A stretch of 59,553 bases of DNA from Oscillospiraceae bacterium (GTDB lineage: Bacteria; Bacillota; Clostridia; Oscillospirales; Acutalibacteraceae), in assembly GCA_015066395.1 (NCBI GenBank), contig SVOL01000013.1:1-59553 (forward strand). The letters are read 5' to 3'. Positions 44,770 to 54,401 of the stretch are shown here, piece after piece. Numbering within the stretch: the first letter of the stretch is position 1; each line of letters starts with the position of its first letter. Below the pieces are notes generated by a model, which made no database searches, was not told the DNA's origin, and saw only the letters and a program-made list of their open reading frames with translations. The position numbers were made by a program, and so were the translations under genes.

Positions 44770-46143
44770 TTACGGTCTGATTCTATCGCGGTCACGCGGG
44801 AATGCGGTGGCCTGCTTGATGTTATCCAAACCTAAAATGTTCTGAACGATTCTCTCAAGTCCTAAGCCCATACCGCCGTGAGGAGGCATACCGTATTTAT
44901 GCATTGTGAGGTAATCCTCAAAGTCGGCAACATCCATTCCTCTCTTTTCCATCTTGGCGACCTGAGCCTCATAATCGTGGATACGCTGACCGCCGGTGGT
45001 AACCTCAAGACCGTTCAAAAGCATATCAAAGCTCAACGTGAACTTGGGATCTGCAGGGTCTTCCATTGTATAGAAAGGACGCTTAACGGTAGGATAGTGG
45101 GTAACGAAAATGATAGGTGCATTGTACTCTTTCAAGAAATACTCGCCAAGCCACTTTTCCTCTTCGGGAGCGAAGTCGGGTTCTAACAAGGCACGCTTAC
45201 CCTGCTCACCGGGATGAGCATCGGCAAACAGCTGCTTTGCTTCCATAAACTTGATCTTGGGGATGCAGGTGAGCTCAGGCAATCTTGCATCCTTGCCTAA
45301 GTACATTTCAAGTTCAGCAGAGTATTCCTCATTGAGTACCTTGAACATATACTGGAACATTCTTGCTTCCAACTCCATAAGGTCCTCAAAAGACTTGATA
45401 AAGCCCATTTCAAGGTCCATGCCCTGGAACTCATTGATGTGACGGTTGGTGCTGTATTTTTCGGCGCGGAAAACGGGTCCAATAGTAAATACTTTCTGGA
45501 AAACGCCAACCATTATCTGCTTATAGGTCTGAGGGCTCTGGTTAAGATATGCCTTCTGACCGAAATAGTCTACCTCGAACATATCGGCGCCACCCTCAGC
45601 ACCTGCAGTAACCATCTTAGGCGGCACGAACTCGGTAAAGCCTTCCTCGCGAAGGAAACTTCTGAAAGCGTACATAACACCGTCGGCAATCTTCAAAATT
45701 GCGCGAACCTTGGGGTTGCGAAGCGAAATTACACGATTATCAAGCAAAGTGTTAAGGTTGAGCTTGTCGATCTTGCGGTCGTTGCCGATCTCAACAGGTG
45801 GCTGTTCGGCACGACCCGAAATTCTCTCCATCTTGTCGATTCTGATATCGAAACCGAGACGGCTTCTTTCCTCGACAATTAGTGTACCGTCAACGGTAAC
45901 GCACTCTTCAACCGAGAAATCCTTAATATCGCAGTCCGACTTGCCCTCTTCCCAGATGCACTGGAAGGTCATACGTGCGGTACGAATGATAACGAATGCA
46001 AAGCCGCTCATTTCCTTGATGCGGTGCAAAGTACCCTTGACGGAGACCTTGTCGCCGTCCTTGATAGTACCGGCCTTAAAGCCGTCAATAATATAAGAAA
46101 TTTCGGAAGTGTCTACTCTTTTTTCGGTATTTATAAATTCCAT
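44770..46143 (-). CDS. aspS: Aspartyl-tRNA synthetase, archaeal type, likely non-discriminating
   Basis: 457 residues, class II, without the bacterial GAD insertion, so it is the archaeal/short type. OB-fold anticodon domain first, then catalytic motifs: FRAEKYSTNRHINEFQG (motif 2) and GMGLGLERIVQN (motif 3). In the anticodon-reading loop, GTLHRI carries His40 where discriminating archaeal enzymes have Trp; this His is a mark of enzymes that also charge tRNA-Asn. It ends the gatCAB operon, so Asp-tRNA-Asn made here can be amidated at once. The non-discriminating call is inferred from that residue, the operon and the Asn T-box. Confidence 0.9.
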   Translation of the reverse strand: MEFINTEKRVDTSEISYIIDGFKAGTIKDGDKVSVKGTLHRIKEMSGFAFVIIRTARMTFQCIWEEGKSDCDIKDFSVEECVTVDGTLIVEERSRLGFDIRIDKMERISGRAEQPPVEIGNDRKIDKLNLNTLLDNRVISLRNPKVRAILKIADGVMYAFRSFLREEGFTEFVPPKMVTAGAEGGADMFEVDYFGQKAYLNQSPQTYKQIMVGVFQKVFTIGPVFRAEKYSTNRHINEFQGMDLEMGFIKSFEDLMELEARMFQYMFKVLNEEYSAELEMYLGKDARLPELTCIPKIKFMEAKQLFADAHPGEQGKRALLEPDFAPEEEKWLGEYFLKEYNAPIIFVTHYPTVKRPFYTMEDPADPKFTLSFDMLLNGLEVTTGGQRIHDYEAQVAKMEKRGMDVADFEDYLTMHKYGMPPHGGMGLGLERIVQNILGLDNIKQATAFPRDRDRIRP

Positions 46144-46158
46144 TTTTCTCTCTCCTCA

Positions 46159-47601
46159 TTAAAGTTTTGAAAGCTCTTCGGCCACTACCTTGTTGACAGT
46201 ATCAGGCTTAGCCTTACCACGCATCTCTCGCATAACCTGGCCGACAAAGAAGCCGACGACCTTAGTCTGACCTGCTTTGTACTGCTCAACAGTCGCAGGA
46301 TTCAAGGCAAAAATAGCCTTAACAGCCTCTCTTATTGCCTCGCTGTCATCAACCTGCTCCAAGCCGTTTTCTTTGATGTAAGCTTCAACATCGAAGCTGT
46401 CATCGCCGAAGAACATTGCCTCGAAAACAGTCTTACCGGTCTGCTTGTTGATGCGGTCGGCGGCTACAATATTTACAAACTGAGCGAACTTCTTGGGATC
46501 CAATTTGATATCCTCAGGAGCAACACCGCGTTCGTTCATAAAGTACATTATCTGCATCATGATCCAATAGCGGACTTCCTTAGGATTGTTGCAGATAGCA
46601 ACAGTCTCCTCAAAGAGCTTTGCCAGATACTTGGAACCTGCAATGATCTCGGCATCGGCCTTGGCAATACCAAATTCCTCACCGTAGCGGACGACCTTTT
46701 CGCCGGCAAACTCGGGCATAGCGGCGGTATACTCGGCAATGGTCGACTCCTCAATGGAGATCGGCGGAATATCGGGTTCGGGGAAGTAGCGGTAGTCCTG
46801 AGCGTTTTCCTTGGAACGCATTGCAAAGGTCTTGCCCTTATTGTCGTCCCAACGGCGGGTCTCCTGAACTATCTTTTCACCCTTTTCGATAGCCTCGATC
46901 TGACGTGCCGATTCAAAAGCGATGGCACGCTCAATAGCCTTGAAGGAGTTGATGTTCTTCATCTCGGTACGGGTGCCGAACTCCTCTGAACCTTTAGGTC
47001 TTACCGAAAGGTTGACGTCGGCACGCATCGAGCCTTCCTGCATCTTGCAGTCGGAAATTCCCAGATACTCGAAGGTGGTTTTTAACTTTTCGAGATATGC
47101 GATAACCTCTTCAGAGGTTCTGAAATCGGGTTCGGAAACAATCTCGATAAGCGGAACACCGCAACGGTTGTAGTCGGGGAAGGTTGCATCACCGAAAGCC
47201 GAGTGAATGAGCTTGCCTGCGTCCTCCTCCATGTGGATCTCGTGGATCCTGACGGTCTTTTCCTTACCCGAACGGGTAATAAGATCGACGTGACCGTCAC
47301 GAGCGAAGGGCAAATAAAGCTGAGAGATCTGATAAGCCTTCGGCAGGTCGGGGTAGAAGTAGTTTTTACGGTCGAATTTATTGTATCTTGTAATGTCGCA
47401 GTTAAGGGCTAATCCCGCTTTTACTGCATACTCCAGCACCTTTTTGTTGAGTACGGGCAGGGTTCCCGGCATACCGGTACAGACCGGACAGCAGTGAGTG
47501 TTAGGAGCGCCGCCGAACTCGGTCGTGCAGGAACAGAAGATCTTGGTTTTGGTGGCCAACTCAACGTGGACCTCAAGGCCCATTACTATTTCCCATTCCA
47601 T
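46159..47601 (-). CDS. gatB: Aspartyl/glutamyl-tRNA amidotransferase subunit B
   Basis: 480 residues: the catalytic cradle with VMGLEVHVELATKTKIFC and FGGAPNTHCCPVC, then GVPLIEIVSEPD, and a C-terminal helical and YqeY-like tail (MREMRGKAKPDTV) that contacts tRNA. It phosphorylates and amidates misacylated Asp-tRNA-Asn or Glu-tRNA-Gln using ammonia from GatA. It is two bases from gatA. Confidence 0.97.
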   Translation of the reverse strand: MEWEIVMGLEVHVELATKTKIFCSCTTEFGGAPNTHCCPVCTGMPGTLPVLNKKVLEYAVKAGLALNCDITRYNKFDRKNYFYPDLPKAYQISQLYLPFARDGHVDLITRSGKEKTVRIHEIHMEEDAGKLIHSAFGDATFPDYNRCGVPLIEIVSEPDFRTSEEVIAYLEKLKTTFEYLGISDCKMQEGSMRADVNLSVRPKGSEEFGTRTEMKNINSFKAIERAIAFESARQIEAIEKGEKIVQETRRWDDNKGKTFAMRSKENAQDYRYFPEPDIPPISIEESTIAEYTAAMPEFAGEKVVRYGEEFGIAKADAEIIAGSKYLAKLFEETVAICNNPKEVRYWIMMQIMYFMNERGVAPEDIKLDPKKFAQFVNIVAADRINKQTGKTVFEAMFFGDDSFDVEAYIKENGLEQVDDSEAIREAVKAIFALNPATVEQYKAGQTKVVGFFVGQVMREMRGKAKPDTVNKVVAEELSKL

Positions 47602-47602
47602 C

Positions 47603-49069
47603 TCACTTCACCTCCGGAAAACTTTTGTGGAATTCGGTCGACTGCTGATAAGCGTAACCGATGTTAAGCACCTTAGCGTCGCTCAAAGTTGCACCGATGA
47701 TCTGAGCACCGATAGGCATACCCGATTTATCAAATCCGCAAGGAACCGATAATCCCGGCAGACCTGCGATATTGACAGAAACGGTGAAGATGTCGGAAAG
47801 ATACATCTTCAAGGGATCGGCAAGACTCTTGCCGATCAGGGGTGCTGTAGAGGGTGCAACAGGACAGATGATGCAGTCGAACTTCGAGAAGATCTCATCG
47901 AACTTCTGCTTAATAACCGCTTTGACCTTTAGAGCCTTGCGGTAATAAGCGTCATAATATCCGCTTGACAAAACAAAGGTGCCGAGCAAAATTCTCTTCT
48001 TGACCTCATTGCCGAAGCCTTCGCTTCGAGTAGCGTTGTAAAGATCAACAAGACCGTCGTAATCTGCGGCTCTGAAGCCGTACTTTACACCGTCAAAACG
48101 GGAAAGGTTAGAGCTTGCCTCAGCGGCGGCAATGATATAATAAGCAGGGATAACGTAATCGAGGAACGGTAGGCTGACTTCTTCAACCTCAGCACCCATT
48201 GCCTTTAAGGTATCGGCCACAGCCTTTACCTTCTCGGAGACCTCGGGGTCAAGTCCGTCGGTTTTGAAGCATTCGGTCGGCAGACCGATTTTAAGCCCCT
48301 TAACGTCACCGTTCAGCGACTTCAAATATTCGGGGTACTCTACGTCAAGGGAAGTTCCGTCGTAGCTGTCCTTTCCCTTGATAACGTCCATAATAGCGGC
48401 ACAGTCAGCAACATCTTTAGCGACAGGTCCGATCTGGTCAAGCGACGAAGCGTAAGCAATAAGACCGAAACGCGAAACAGTACCGTAGGTTGGCTTAAAG
48501 CCGGTAACACCGCAGTAAGCGGCCGGCTGACGAATACTACCGCCGGTATCGGAACCCAAAGAACAGATGGCCTCTTTAGCGGCAACTGCGGCGGCGGCAC
48601 CACCGGAAGAACCGCCGGGAACCTTATTAGTATCCCACGGATTCTTGGTTGCACCGTAGTATGAAGTCTCAGAGGTGCTGCCCATTGCAAACTCGTCCAT
48701 ATTGAGCTTGCCGACAACAACAGCACCCTCGGCTTCCAACTTTTCAACAACAGTTGCATTGTAAACAGGCGCGAAATCACCTAAAATTTTAGATGCGCAA
48801 GTGGTTTTTACACCCTTAGTGCAGATGTTATCCTTGATAGCGATCGGCACACCGGCCAACGGACCTTTGAGTTCGCCTGCGGCGATTTTTTTATCAGCTT
48901 CGGCTGCCTTAGCGAGTGCCTCCGCCGAGCAGATGGTGATGTAAGCGTTAATTGCTTCATCAACCGATTTTGCGGCTTCCAATACCGCTTTTGTAGCCTC
49001 AACGGAAGTAATTTTTCCCTCTTTAATGGCCGAACCTATTTCGAGGGCAGTCATATTTAAAATATCCAT
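47603..49069 (-). CDS. gatA: Aspartyl/glutamyl-tRNA amidotransferase subunit A
   Basis: 488 residues of the amidase-signature family. The catalytic Ser-cisSer-Lys are visible: Lys in PIAIKDNICTKG, cis-Ser in GGSSGGAAAAVA and the nucleophile in GSDTGGSIRQPA. It releases ammonia from glutamine for GatB. Gene order gatC-gatA-gatB-aspS. Confidence 0.97.
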   Translation of the reverse strand: MDILNMTALEIGSAIKEGKITSVEATKAVLEAAKSVDEAINAYITICSAEALAKAAEADKKIAAGELKGPLAGVPIAIKDNICTKGVKTTCASKILGDFAPVYNATVVEKLEAEGAVVVGKLNMDEFAMGSTSETSYYGATKNPWDTNKVPGGSSGGAAAAVAAKEAICSLGSDTGGSIRQPAAYCGVTGFKPTYGTVSRFGLIAYASSLDQIGPVAKDVADCAAIMDVIKGKDSYDGTSLDVEYPEYLKSLNGDVKGLKIGLPTECFKTDGLDPEVSEKVKAVADTLKAMGAEVEEVSLPFLDYVIPAYYIIAAAEASSNLSRFDGVKYGFRAADYDGLVDLYNATRSEGFGNEVKKRILLGTFVLSSGYYDAYYRKALKVKAVIKQKFDEIFSKFDCIICPVAPSTAPLIGKSLADPLKMYLSDIFTVSVNIAGLPGLSVPCGFDKSGMPIGAQIIGATLSDAKVLNIGYAYQQSTEFHKSFPEVK

Positions 49070-49083
49070 ATTTTCTGTCCTCC

Positions 49084-49371
49084 TTATTCGACGGTTTTCG
49101 GCACAACGAAGGTCTCGTCGGTACGCTCGGGTGCATTCTTGAGGATGTCGGCACGGTCGTAAGACTCTTTGACCTCATCCTCACGCATGACGTTAGTAAT
49201 GTTGAAAACGTGAGACAACGGTTCAACACCGTCTGTGTCAAGCTTGTTGAGAACTTCCATATACTCAACGATAGCGCCAAGCTCTTTTTCCATTTTTTCA
49301 GCCGACTGCTCATCGAGTTTGATACGTGACAACTCGGCAACATATTCGACCAATTCTTTAGTAATCAGCAT
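49084..49371 (-). CDS. gatC: Aspartyl/glutamyl-tRNA amidotransferase subunit C
   Basis: 95 residues, mostly helical, with VEYVAELSRIKLDEQSAEK and the C-terminal MREDEVKESYDRADIL segment that wraps GatA. First gene of the operon. It stabilises the GatA-GatB interface. Confidence 0.95.
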   Translation of the reverse strand: MLITKELVEYVAELSRIKLDEQSAEKMEKELGAIVEYMEVLNKLDTDGVEPLSHVFNITNVMREDEVKESYDRADILKNAPERTDETFVVPKTVE

Positions 49372-49387
49372 TGTTTATTCTCCTTTT

Positions 49388-49636
49388 CGCAAAAAAATAA
49401 AGCCGTCTCTCCCTCTTAAAAGGGACGAAAGACGACTTCCGTGGTACCACCCAAATTAGCCAAAAGGCTCACTCAAAACAGAATAACGCTTGTTAAACGT
49501 GCGGTTCTAATAGGCCTTTAGACCGTTCTTCCGCCGACTCAGGGATGTTCTTCGCCGAACGCTTCCCACCGTTTCGCACCAACCAACGGCTCTCTTAGGG
49601 TCACGATTCGGGTACTCTTCCCGTCTTTGTCTTTTC
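49388..49636 (-). promoter_or_regulatory. T-box leader, asparagine-specific
   Basis: Minus strand antiterminator core GGGTGGTACCACGG (49452-49439) and a terminator stem GTCGTCT...AGACGGC with T-run (49436-49388). In stem I the specifier loop between helices CGTTCGG and TCCC reads CGAAGAACA. The codon next to the conserved A is AAC, Asn. It therefore answers to uncharged tRNA-Asn, in line with aspS-gatCAB supplying Asn-tRNA-Asn. CAT (His) is the alternative reading but fits the genes badly. Confidence 0.88.
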
Positions 49637-49642
49637 GGCTAC

Positions 49643-49671
49643 ATTATATATCATTATTCCCATTTTGTCAA
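49643..49671 (-). promoter_or_regulatory. Promoter of the gatCAB-aspS operon
   Basis: Minus strand TTGACA (49671-49666), 17 bases, TATAAT (49648-49643): perfect consensus. Confidence 0.9.
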
Positions 49672-49688
49672 GATAATTCCAAAACTGC

Positions 49689-49723
49689 AAAAAAACAATG
49701 CGGACGATTGCTCGTCCGCATTG
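49689..49723 (-). terminator. Terminator after the OB-fold protein gene
   Basis: CAATGCGGACGA pairs with TCGTCCGCATTG and seven T residues follow on the minus strand. Confidence 0.92.
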
Positions 49724-49738
49724 AGAGAAAACTATTTA

Positions 49739-51526
49739 TTATTCACCAAGAACAAAGGTGATAGAGTTAATCATTACTCTGTAACCACCAGACAATGTAG
49801 CGCCTGTAATGGTCTTGTTAGTAGTGGTATCAATAACGATTACATCGTACTCACCGTTATTAGAAGCCTTGGTAAGGGTGTGGGTGGTTCCGTTGATTTC
49901 GAGCTTAGAAGTGTTAGACTTGTACTTAGCAGCCAAAATAATTACGGAATCAACTTCCTCAGGAACAGTGAAGGTGAAGGAAGCTGCCTTGCTGGAAGAA
50001 CCAAGCTTAATGCAGGAGTTACCCTTTGCGTCACGTGCATCCTTATATACTCTGGAGCAAGTGTCAAATGTAAGGGTGTAAGCACCGGAGGTGTACGAAT
50101 GTCCGGCAGATACTGCAGTGGTGTTACCATCGCTGTGGGTTGCATCGCCATTATCACCAAATTCGAATACGACCTCGCTACCTGCGGGAACATCAGGAAT
50201 ATCAGGCACTTCAGGCTCGGGATCTGCATTGTCTACCCAACCGGTAAAGGTACAGCCCTGGTTAAACTCGATAGTTCCATTGTAGTTGGTAATAGTACCG
50301 GTAACGGTAATAACATCATTAACACCGATCAAAGCGGTCTGAGCTTCATCCGCGCCCTTCAAGCGATAAGCCTGGATAGGCATAGTCTCAAAGCCTTCGC
50401 AAGCGATAGTTACAGTAATGTTACCATACTGAGAGCTATACTCAGTGTCAATAGAAATGATGGTACCGGTAAGAGTGTACTCATGTACGCCGCCGGAGAG
50501 AACTTCGCCGGATGCCAAAGCATAAGCAGCCTCAAGGATAGCCTGAGTTCCCTCGATCTTAGGAACTTCAACTTCGTTTACAGTGTGAGCCATCAAACGG
50601 CCGTTGTTGATCTGAACAGTACCGTTGTAGTTCTTGATCTCGCCGGTGATGGTAACTTCGTCGCCAACCTTGGGCTGAGTTTCCATAGCGTCAAATCTTA
50701 CAGCGCCGGTAGAGCTATAAGTACCGTAAACAAGAATGGTGTTGCCGTTTGCATCTTCAACATTCATATTGCCGTACTGAGTGTTGGCAATAGAAGCAAC
50801 AGTACCGGTAATGGTAACTTCATAACCGGAGGTGGTACCCTTAGCCATAGCAGCACCTGCTGCAAGGATAGCCTCGATATCGCCGTTGAGCTCAGCTCTG
50901 GGGATAGAGTTGTGAGACTCTGCACCGATTACGCTGTAAGTATAAGCATCGCCGGTCTTTACATACATAGCAAACAAGAACTTCTCGCTCTTGATGTCGC
51001 CCTTAAGACCTTTGAGGCAAACCTGATACTGCTTACCTGCAACTTCAACAGCGTTGTCATAAGAGTCAGCCTTGTCAGCAACAGCTACTTTGTGTGCATA
51101 CTGAGATGCAGCAAAGTCAGCGGTAAGGTCAGGAGCGATTTTGGGGACGATAACAAAACCGATCTCATCAGCAGCAGCGATATCAGCAGTAGCAACAGCG
51201 CCACGTGCACGGATACCGAAGGTATCAGACTCGTCAGAGTCAACACCCTGCCAATAGCTAAATGCATTGTCAGCAGCAACAGTAGCGGTAGCAGCGGTGA
51301 AAGCGTCACCTGCAGTAACCTCAATAATGTCGCCGGGGAAGCAAAGCGATCCGTCAGCTGCCTCATAATATACAGCCTTTGCGGGAACGATAACCTTGCC
51401 ACCATCGATAGCAACAACTTCGCCACCAAAGGTAACAGTTTCTGCAGCACTAGCAGAGAATACGCAAACAGATGCGAGCATCAAAACTGCCAATACTACA
51501 CTCAATGTCTTTTTCATGAGTTTCAT
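49739..51526 (-). CDS. Secreted protein with tandem OB-fold domains
   Basis: 595 residues from the ATG at 51526 (AAGGAG ahead). Signal peptide ends SASAA at about residue 28. The middle holds two similar units, each with TGTI/TV-x-SI, YGN(I/M)xV, VGD/VxD-VTVTG and NYNGT segments (about residues 240-330 and 345-430), as in extracellular OB-fold nucleic-acid-binding modules. A Pro/Glu linker (PDPEPEVPDIPDVP-like) leads to a C-terminal beta domain that looks like a carbohydrate- or surface-binding module. No catalytic domain is visible. It might be a DNA-binding surface protein; that is inference. An equally long open frame on the other strand is a codon-bias shadow. Confidence 0.75.
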   Translation of the reverse strand: MKLMKKTLSVVLAVLMLASVCVFSASAAETVTFGGEVVAIDGGKVIVPAKAVYYEAADGSLCFPGDIIEVTAGDAFTAATATVAADNAFSYWQGVDSDESDTFGIRARGAVATADIAAADEIGFVIVPKIAPDLTADFAASQYAHKVAVADKADSYDNAVEVAGKQYQVCLKGLKGDIKSEKFLFAMYVKTGDAYTYSVIGAESHNSIPRAELNGDIEAILAAGAAMAKGTTSGYEVTITGTVASIANTQYGNMNVEDANGNTILVYGTYSSTGAVRFDAMETQPKVGDEVTITGEIKNYNGTVQINNGRLMAHTVNEVEVPKIEGTQAILEAAYALASGEVLSGGVHEYTLTGTIISIDTEYSSQYGNITVTIACEGFETMPIQAYRLKGADEAQTALIGVNDVITVTGTITNYNGTIEFNQGCTFTGWVDNADPEPEVPDIPDVPAGSEVVFEFGDNGDATHSDGNTTAVSAGHSYTSGAYTLTFDTCSRVYKDARDAKGNSCIKLGSSSKAASFTFTVPEEVDSVIILAAKYKSNTSKLEINGTTHTLTKASNNGEYDVIVIDTTTNKTITGATLSGGYRVMINSITFVLGE

Positions 51527-51668
51527 TGTAATTTCTCCTTTTTTGTCAAAATTAGACATTTGCACAGATTTATTATAAACTATAAAAACAATTTGTCAAT
51601 CATTTTAAATGACATTTTGCGCAAATTGTAAAATTTTTTTGAATTGTTCATAAAATTCTTATTTTTTA

Positions 51669-53981
51669 TCACATCGACTTTTCCAAAATCGCTGCAAAAA
51701 CGGTGATGTCATCGTCGTGTCCGTCACGGCGTCGGCGTCTTGCGGCCGAAGCAATTTTTTCAGACAGCTGTTTTGCGCCGCCTCCACGCCACGCCTCCAA
51801 TTCTGCACATATCCAATCGGTGCCGTCAGTTGTCACACCGTCAGACACCATTACAAGAATATCGTCTTCTTTTAATGTAACCGTCGCTTTATCGAAGCCG
51901 ACCTCATTTAATATGCCTGCCGGCAACGTCTTGCACTCTGCCCTGCCTGTTCTTCCGTTCCGACGCACCAATGTCGGTGCCGCTCCCGCTTTTAGCAGTT
52001 CGGTCCTGCCGCTGAACAGATCAATGCAGGAAATATCTAAGGTTGCCAGCGACTCATCACTCGATTTAAAAAGCATAGCCGAATTGACCAGTTTTAAAGT
52101 GCAGTCATAGCCGAACCCTGCCTTTAAAAGACGCTCGGCAAGACCGGCCGTAAGCCCCGAATCAACTGCCGCTCGACCGCCGCTACCCATGCCGTCGCTA
52201 AGAATCGTTATAAGCCTTCCGCGGCCGTCGAAAAAGTATCTGCAGGTGTCGCCGCAGAGCTTGTTTTTACCTTGATTAAACTGAGTGCAGTAGCAATCGA
52301 CCGAAAAGACCGCCTTTTCGGTTGCAGTTATATAGTAGACCCTGCCGGAGCGATTGACCTCAGGCGGTTCAAACTCCCGCTCGCAGGTCTCTTCTATCCG
52401 CTCCAATATCCTCGCCCGGTTCAAGGGCATTTCGGGAGCTTCCCGAAGCTTTATCTCAACCGTGATACGACCGAATTTATCGACTACACAACTACACTCA
52501 TCGGCACGGATGTCGATCTCTTTTAAAGACGCCGCCACGCGGTTAGCCATAGCGATATCGTATCGCTGAGCCGTTCTGAACTCCTCGGAAAGCTCGTTGA
52601 GCATATCGGCAATGCCTGTCATCTGGTCCGACATAACTCCGCGCATTTCCGCAACCCTCTTTTCGGCCGAAACCGCAGACAAATAATCGGTGTAGTGCCT
52701 CGACAGCGATGCCTCAAACCGTTCGAGCCTTAAGCATTTTTCGCAAAAGGCCTCGGGGACATCGGCCAGATTCAGCGGTCGGCAGGTCCTTATCGCTTCA
52801 CACAATCCCAAAACCGCGTCGACCGTGGTTTTGCGATTTTTCTCCCAACAGTAAAGCATAAAAGTACAACCGCGGCAGGCATCGTTTTCGACCTCGTGGA
52901 GAACATTTACAAAATTCGGTTTTTTTGAAAGTGCCAGACAGCGTGACACATCCTCGACTGTTTCGGAGACTCCGCGCAATGCCGCCGAGGCGAAACCCAA
53001 TCGCATAGTCAACGTCCTTCTCAGTCCTGCCGTATCGGGTGTGATAACCTTGGGGTTAAGCAGTCCGCCTACGCGAGCCGAAACGGTTCGGGGAGTGAGG
53101 AAAAAGATAATTCCCGCTACCGCCGATTCGACAAAAAGCGACACCGACTCAGCCGACGCTTGCGTCACAAGCAAGAAAACAAATGAAACTGCGGTCGGCG
53201 AGACCGACGTTGCTATCTTGCCCAAACTGTTAATGGCACCTGCCGCCAGACCGGCAAAGCAGATCACCAATGCTGTGTCGGAACCGCCGTTTGACACCAG
53301 CACCGCGAACGCGATGGCCGCAGAGGAAATGCAGGCGGCACCTGCTCGTCCGTAGCGAGCGGCGAACAGCAGCAGCACAACACCGAGTATCCGACCCAAC
53401 GAGAAATTTATCACCTCGATACTCATCATCGAAGTCAAAAAAAGGCTTAAGGCTATCAAGGATGATGCGGTCTGTTCAGGAGTAAGACCGGCGGTCTTGT
53501 TCCATTTTATAGCGGTGGCTCTTCTGATAAAATATGCACTGCCGCCGGCCAGCAAGCCTTCGGAGATCCCTAAAACGCCCTTGGTGATAAAAGCTTGTCC
53601 TGCGGCGGCAACACCGACACCTGCCACCACCGTTGCCGATATCACGCCCGACCACAAAGGATTTTTAGCAGCCGGTTTTATTCCGCTTACTATAAACCGA
53701 ATAGCGGCAACTCCCAACAACGCCGCCGCATATTTGAAAGTAGAGACCGACAGCGGCGGAAATATGTACCCGAGCAGAGAGCCCAACGCACCGGCCGGCA
53801 TATATTTCATCGGCAATCCTGCAACAAGTGCCGAGCCCAAAGGTGCGATGCCGCCCCAAAGTGTCGCTCTCGACATTGCGAAACCCACAAGCACCGAAAC
53901 CAGTTGCAGAGCTAAGCCGCTCAAATGCTCCGACAGACTGTCCGGCAACGATATTTTTTTCACACTCACGAAATCCTTCAT
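51669..53981 (-). CDS. spoIIE: Stage II sporulation protein E
   Basis: 770 residues: about ten membrane segments to residue 320, a regulatory region, and a C-terminal PP2C-type phosphatase with ILSDGMGSGGRAAVDSG, DLFSGRTELLKAGAAPT and MVSDGVTTDGTDW. SpoIIE dephosphorylates SpoIIAA to activate sigma-F in the forespore and helps place the asymmetric septum. Its presence marks an endospore-forming lineage. Start at 53981, with AGGGAAGG ahead. Confidence 0.95.
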   Translation of the reverse strand: MKDFVSVKKISLPDSLSEHLSGLALQLVSVLVGFAMSRATLWGGIAPLGSALVAGLPMKYMPAGALGSLLGYIFPPLSVSTFKYAAALLGVAAIRFIVSGIKPAAKNPLWSGVISATVVAGVGVAAAGQAFITKGVLGISEGLLAGGSAYFIRRATAIKWNKTAGLTPEQTASSLIALSLFLTSMMSIEVINFSLGRILGVVLLLFAARYGRAGAACISSAAIAFAVLVSNGGSDTALVICFAGLAAGAINSLGKIATSVSPTAVSFVFLLVTQASAESVSLFVESAVAGIIFFLTPRTVSARVGGLLNPKVITPDTAGLRRTLTMRLGFASAALRGVSETVEDVSRCLALSKKPNFVNVLHEVENDACRGCTFMLYCWEKNRKTTVDAVLGLCEAIRTCRPLNLADVPEAFCEKCLRLERFEASLSRHYTDYLSAVSAEKRVAEMRGVMSDQMTGIADMLNELSEEFRTAQRYDIAMANRVAASLKEIDIRADECSCVVDKFGRITVEIKLREAPEMPLNRARILERIEETCEREFEPPEVNRSGRVYYITATEKAVFSVDCYCTQFNQGKNKLCGDTCRYFFDGRGRLITILSDGMGSGGRAAVDSGLTAGLAERLLKAGFGYDCTLKLVNSAMLFKSSDESLATLDISCIDLFSGRTELLKAGAAPTLVRRNGRTGRAECKTLPAGILNEVGFDKATVTLKEDDILVMVSDGVTTDGTDWICAELEAWRGGGAKQLSEKIASAARRRRRDGHDDDITVFAAILEKSM

Positions 53982-54019
53982 CTTGAACCTTCCCTTATAT
54001 ATAATGTCTCGCATACATT

Positions 54020-54053
54020 ATATAATCGGTGGCAGGTCGCAAATGGTCGAAAG
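54020..54053 (-). promoter_or_regulatory. spoIIE promoter with possible Spo0A boxes
   Basis: Minus strand TATAAT near 54024-54019 and, upstream, TTTCGACCA (54052-54044) and TTTGCGACC, each one or two bases from the Spo0A box. Spo0A control of spoIIE is known in Bacillus; here the match is only suggestive. Confidence 0.35.
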
Positions 54054-54196
54054 CGACTGTTGAATTTTAAAATGTTTTGTACTTTGAAAAATTGTTTGGT
54101 CAAAATCCGATTTTAAGACAAAATATTTTTTGTGATTTTGTGTATTAAACATCAATGACGGGCAAACTAAAGAAGAAAACAAAAGGGAGTGAAAAT

Positions 54197-54373
54197 ATGA
54201 AACGCTGTATGAGTTTTGCAAAAGGAATGGCCGCAGGTATCGTGGCAGGTATGGCTTTGGCGGTCACTGTTAAATGTGTTTGTATGAAAAGCCGTCGATG
54301 CAAACGCTACACCAACCGCGCCGCACGAACCGTATCAGGATTGATGGAAGATATTCAGGAGTTGTTGAGATAA
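54197..54373 (+). CDS. Small membrane protein, unknown
   Basis: 58 residues: a short basic start (MKRCMSFAKG), one glycine/alanine-rich membrane helix (about 10-28), a Cys/Arg-rich turn and an amphipathic C-terminal helix. Reminiscent of YtxH-like small membrane proteins. GGGAG precedes the ATG, and a terminator overlaps the stop codon. Divergent from spoIIE. No function assigned. Confidence 0.7.
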   Translation: MKRCMSFAKGMAAGIVAGMALAVTVKCVCMKSRRCKRYTNRAARTVSGLMEDIQELLR

Positions 54374-54392
54374 CAACTCCTGGTGTTTTTTA
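54356..54392 (+). terminator. Terminator overlapping the small protein gene end
   Basis: CAGGAGTTGTT pairs with AACAACTCCTG, followed by GTGTTTTTTAG. Confidence 0.85.
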
Positions 54393-54401
54393 GTTTATAA
54401 A

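Noticed and set aside
49721-51631. A 636-codon open frame on the plus strand
   Set aside because: Antisense to the signal-peptide-bearing OB-fold protein gene. Product is Ser/Asn/Val-rich without motifs; it arises from codon bias.
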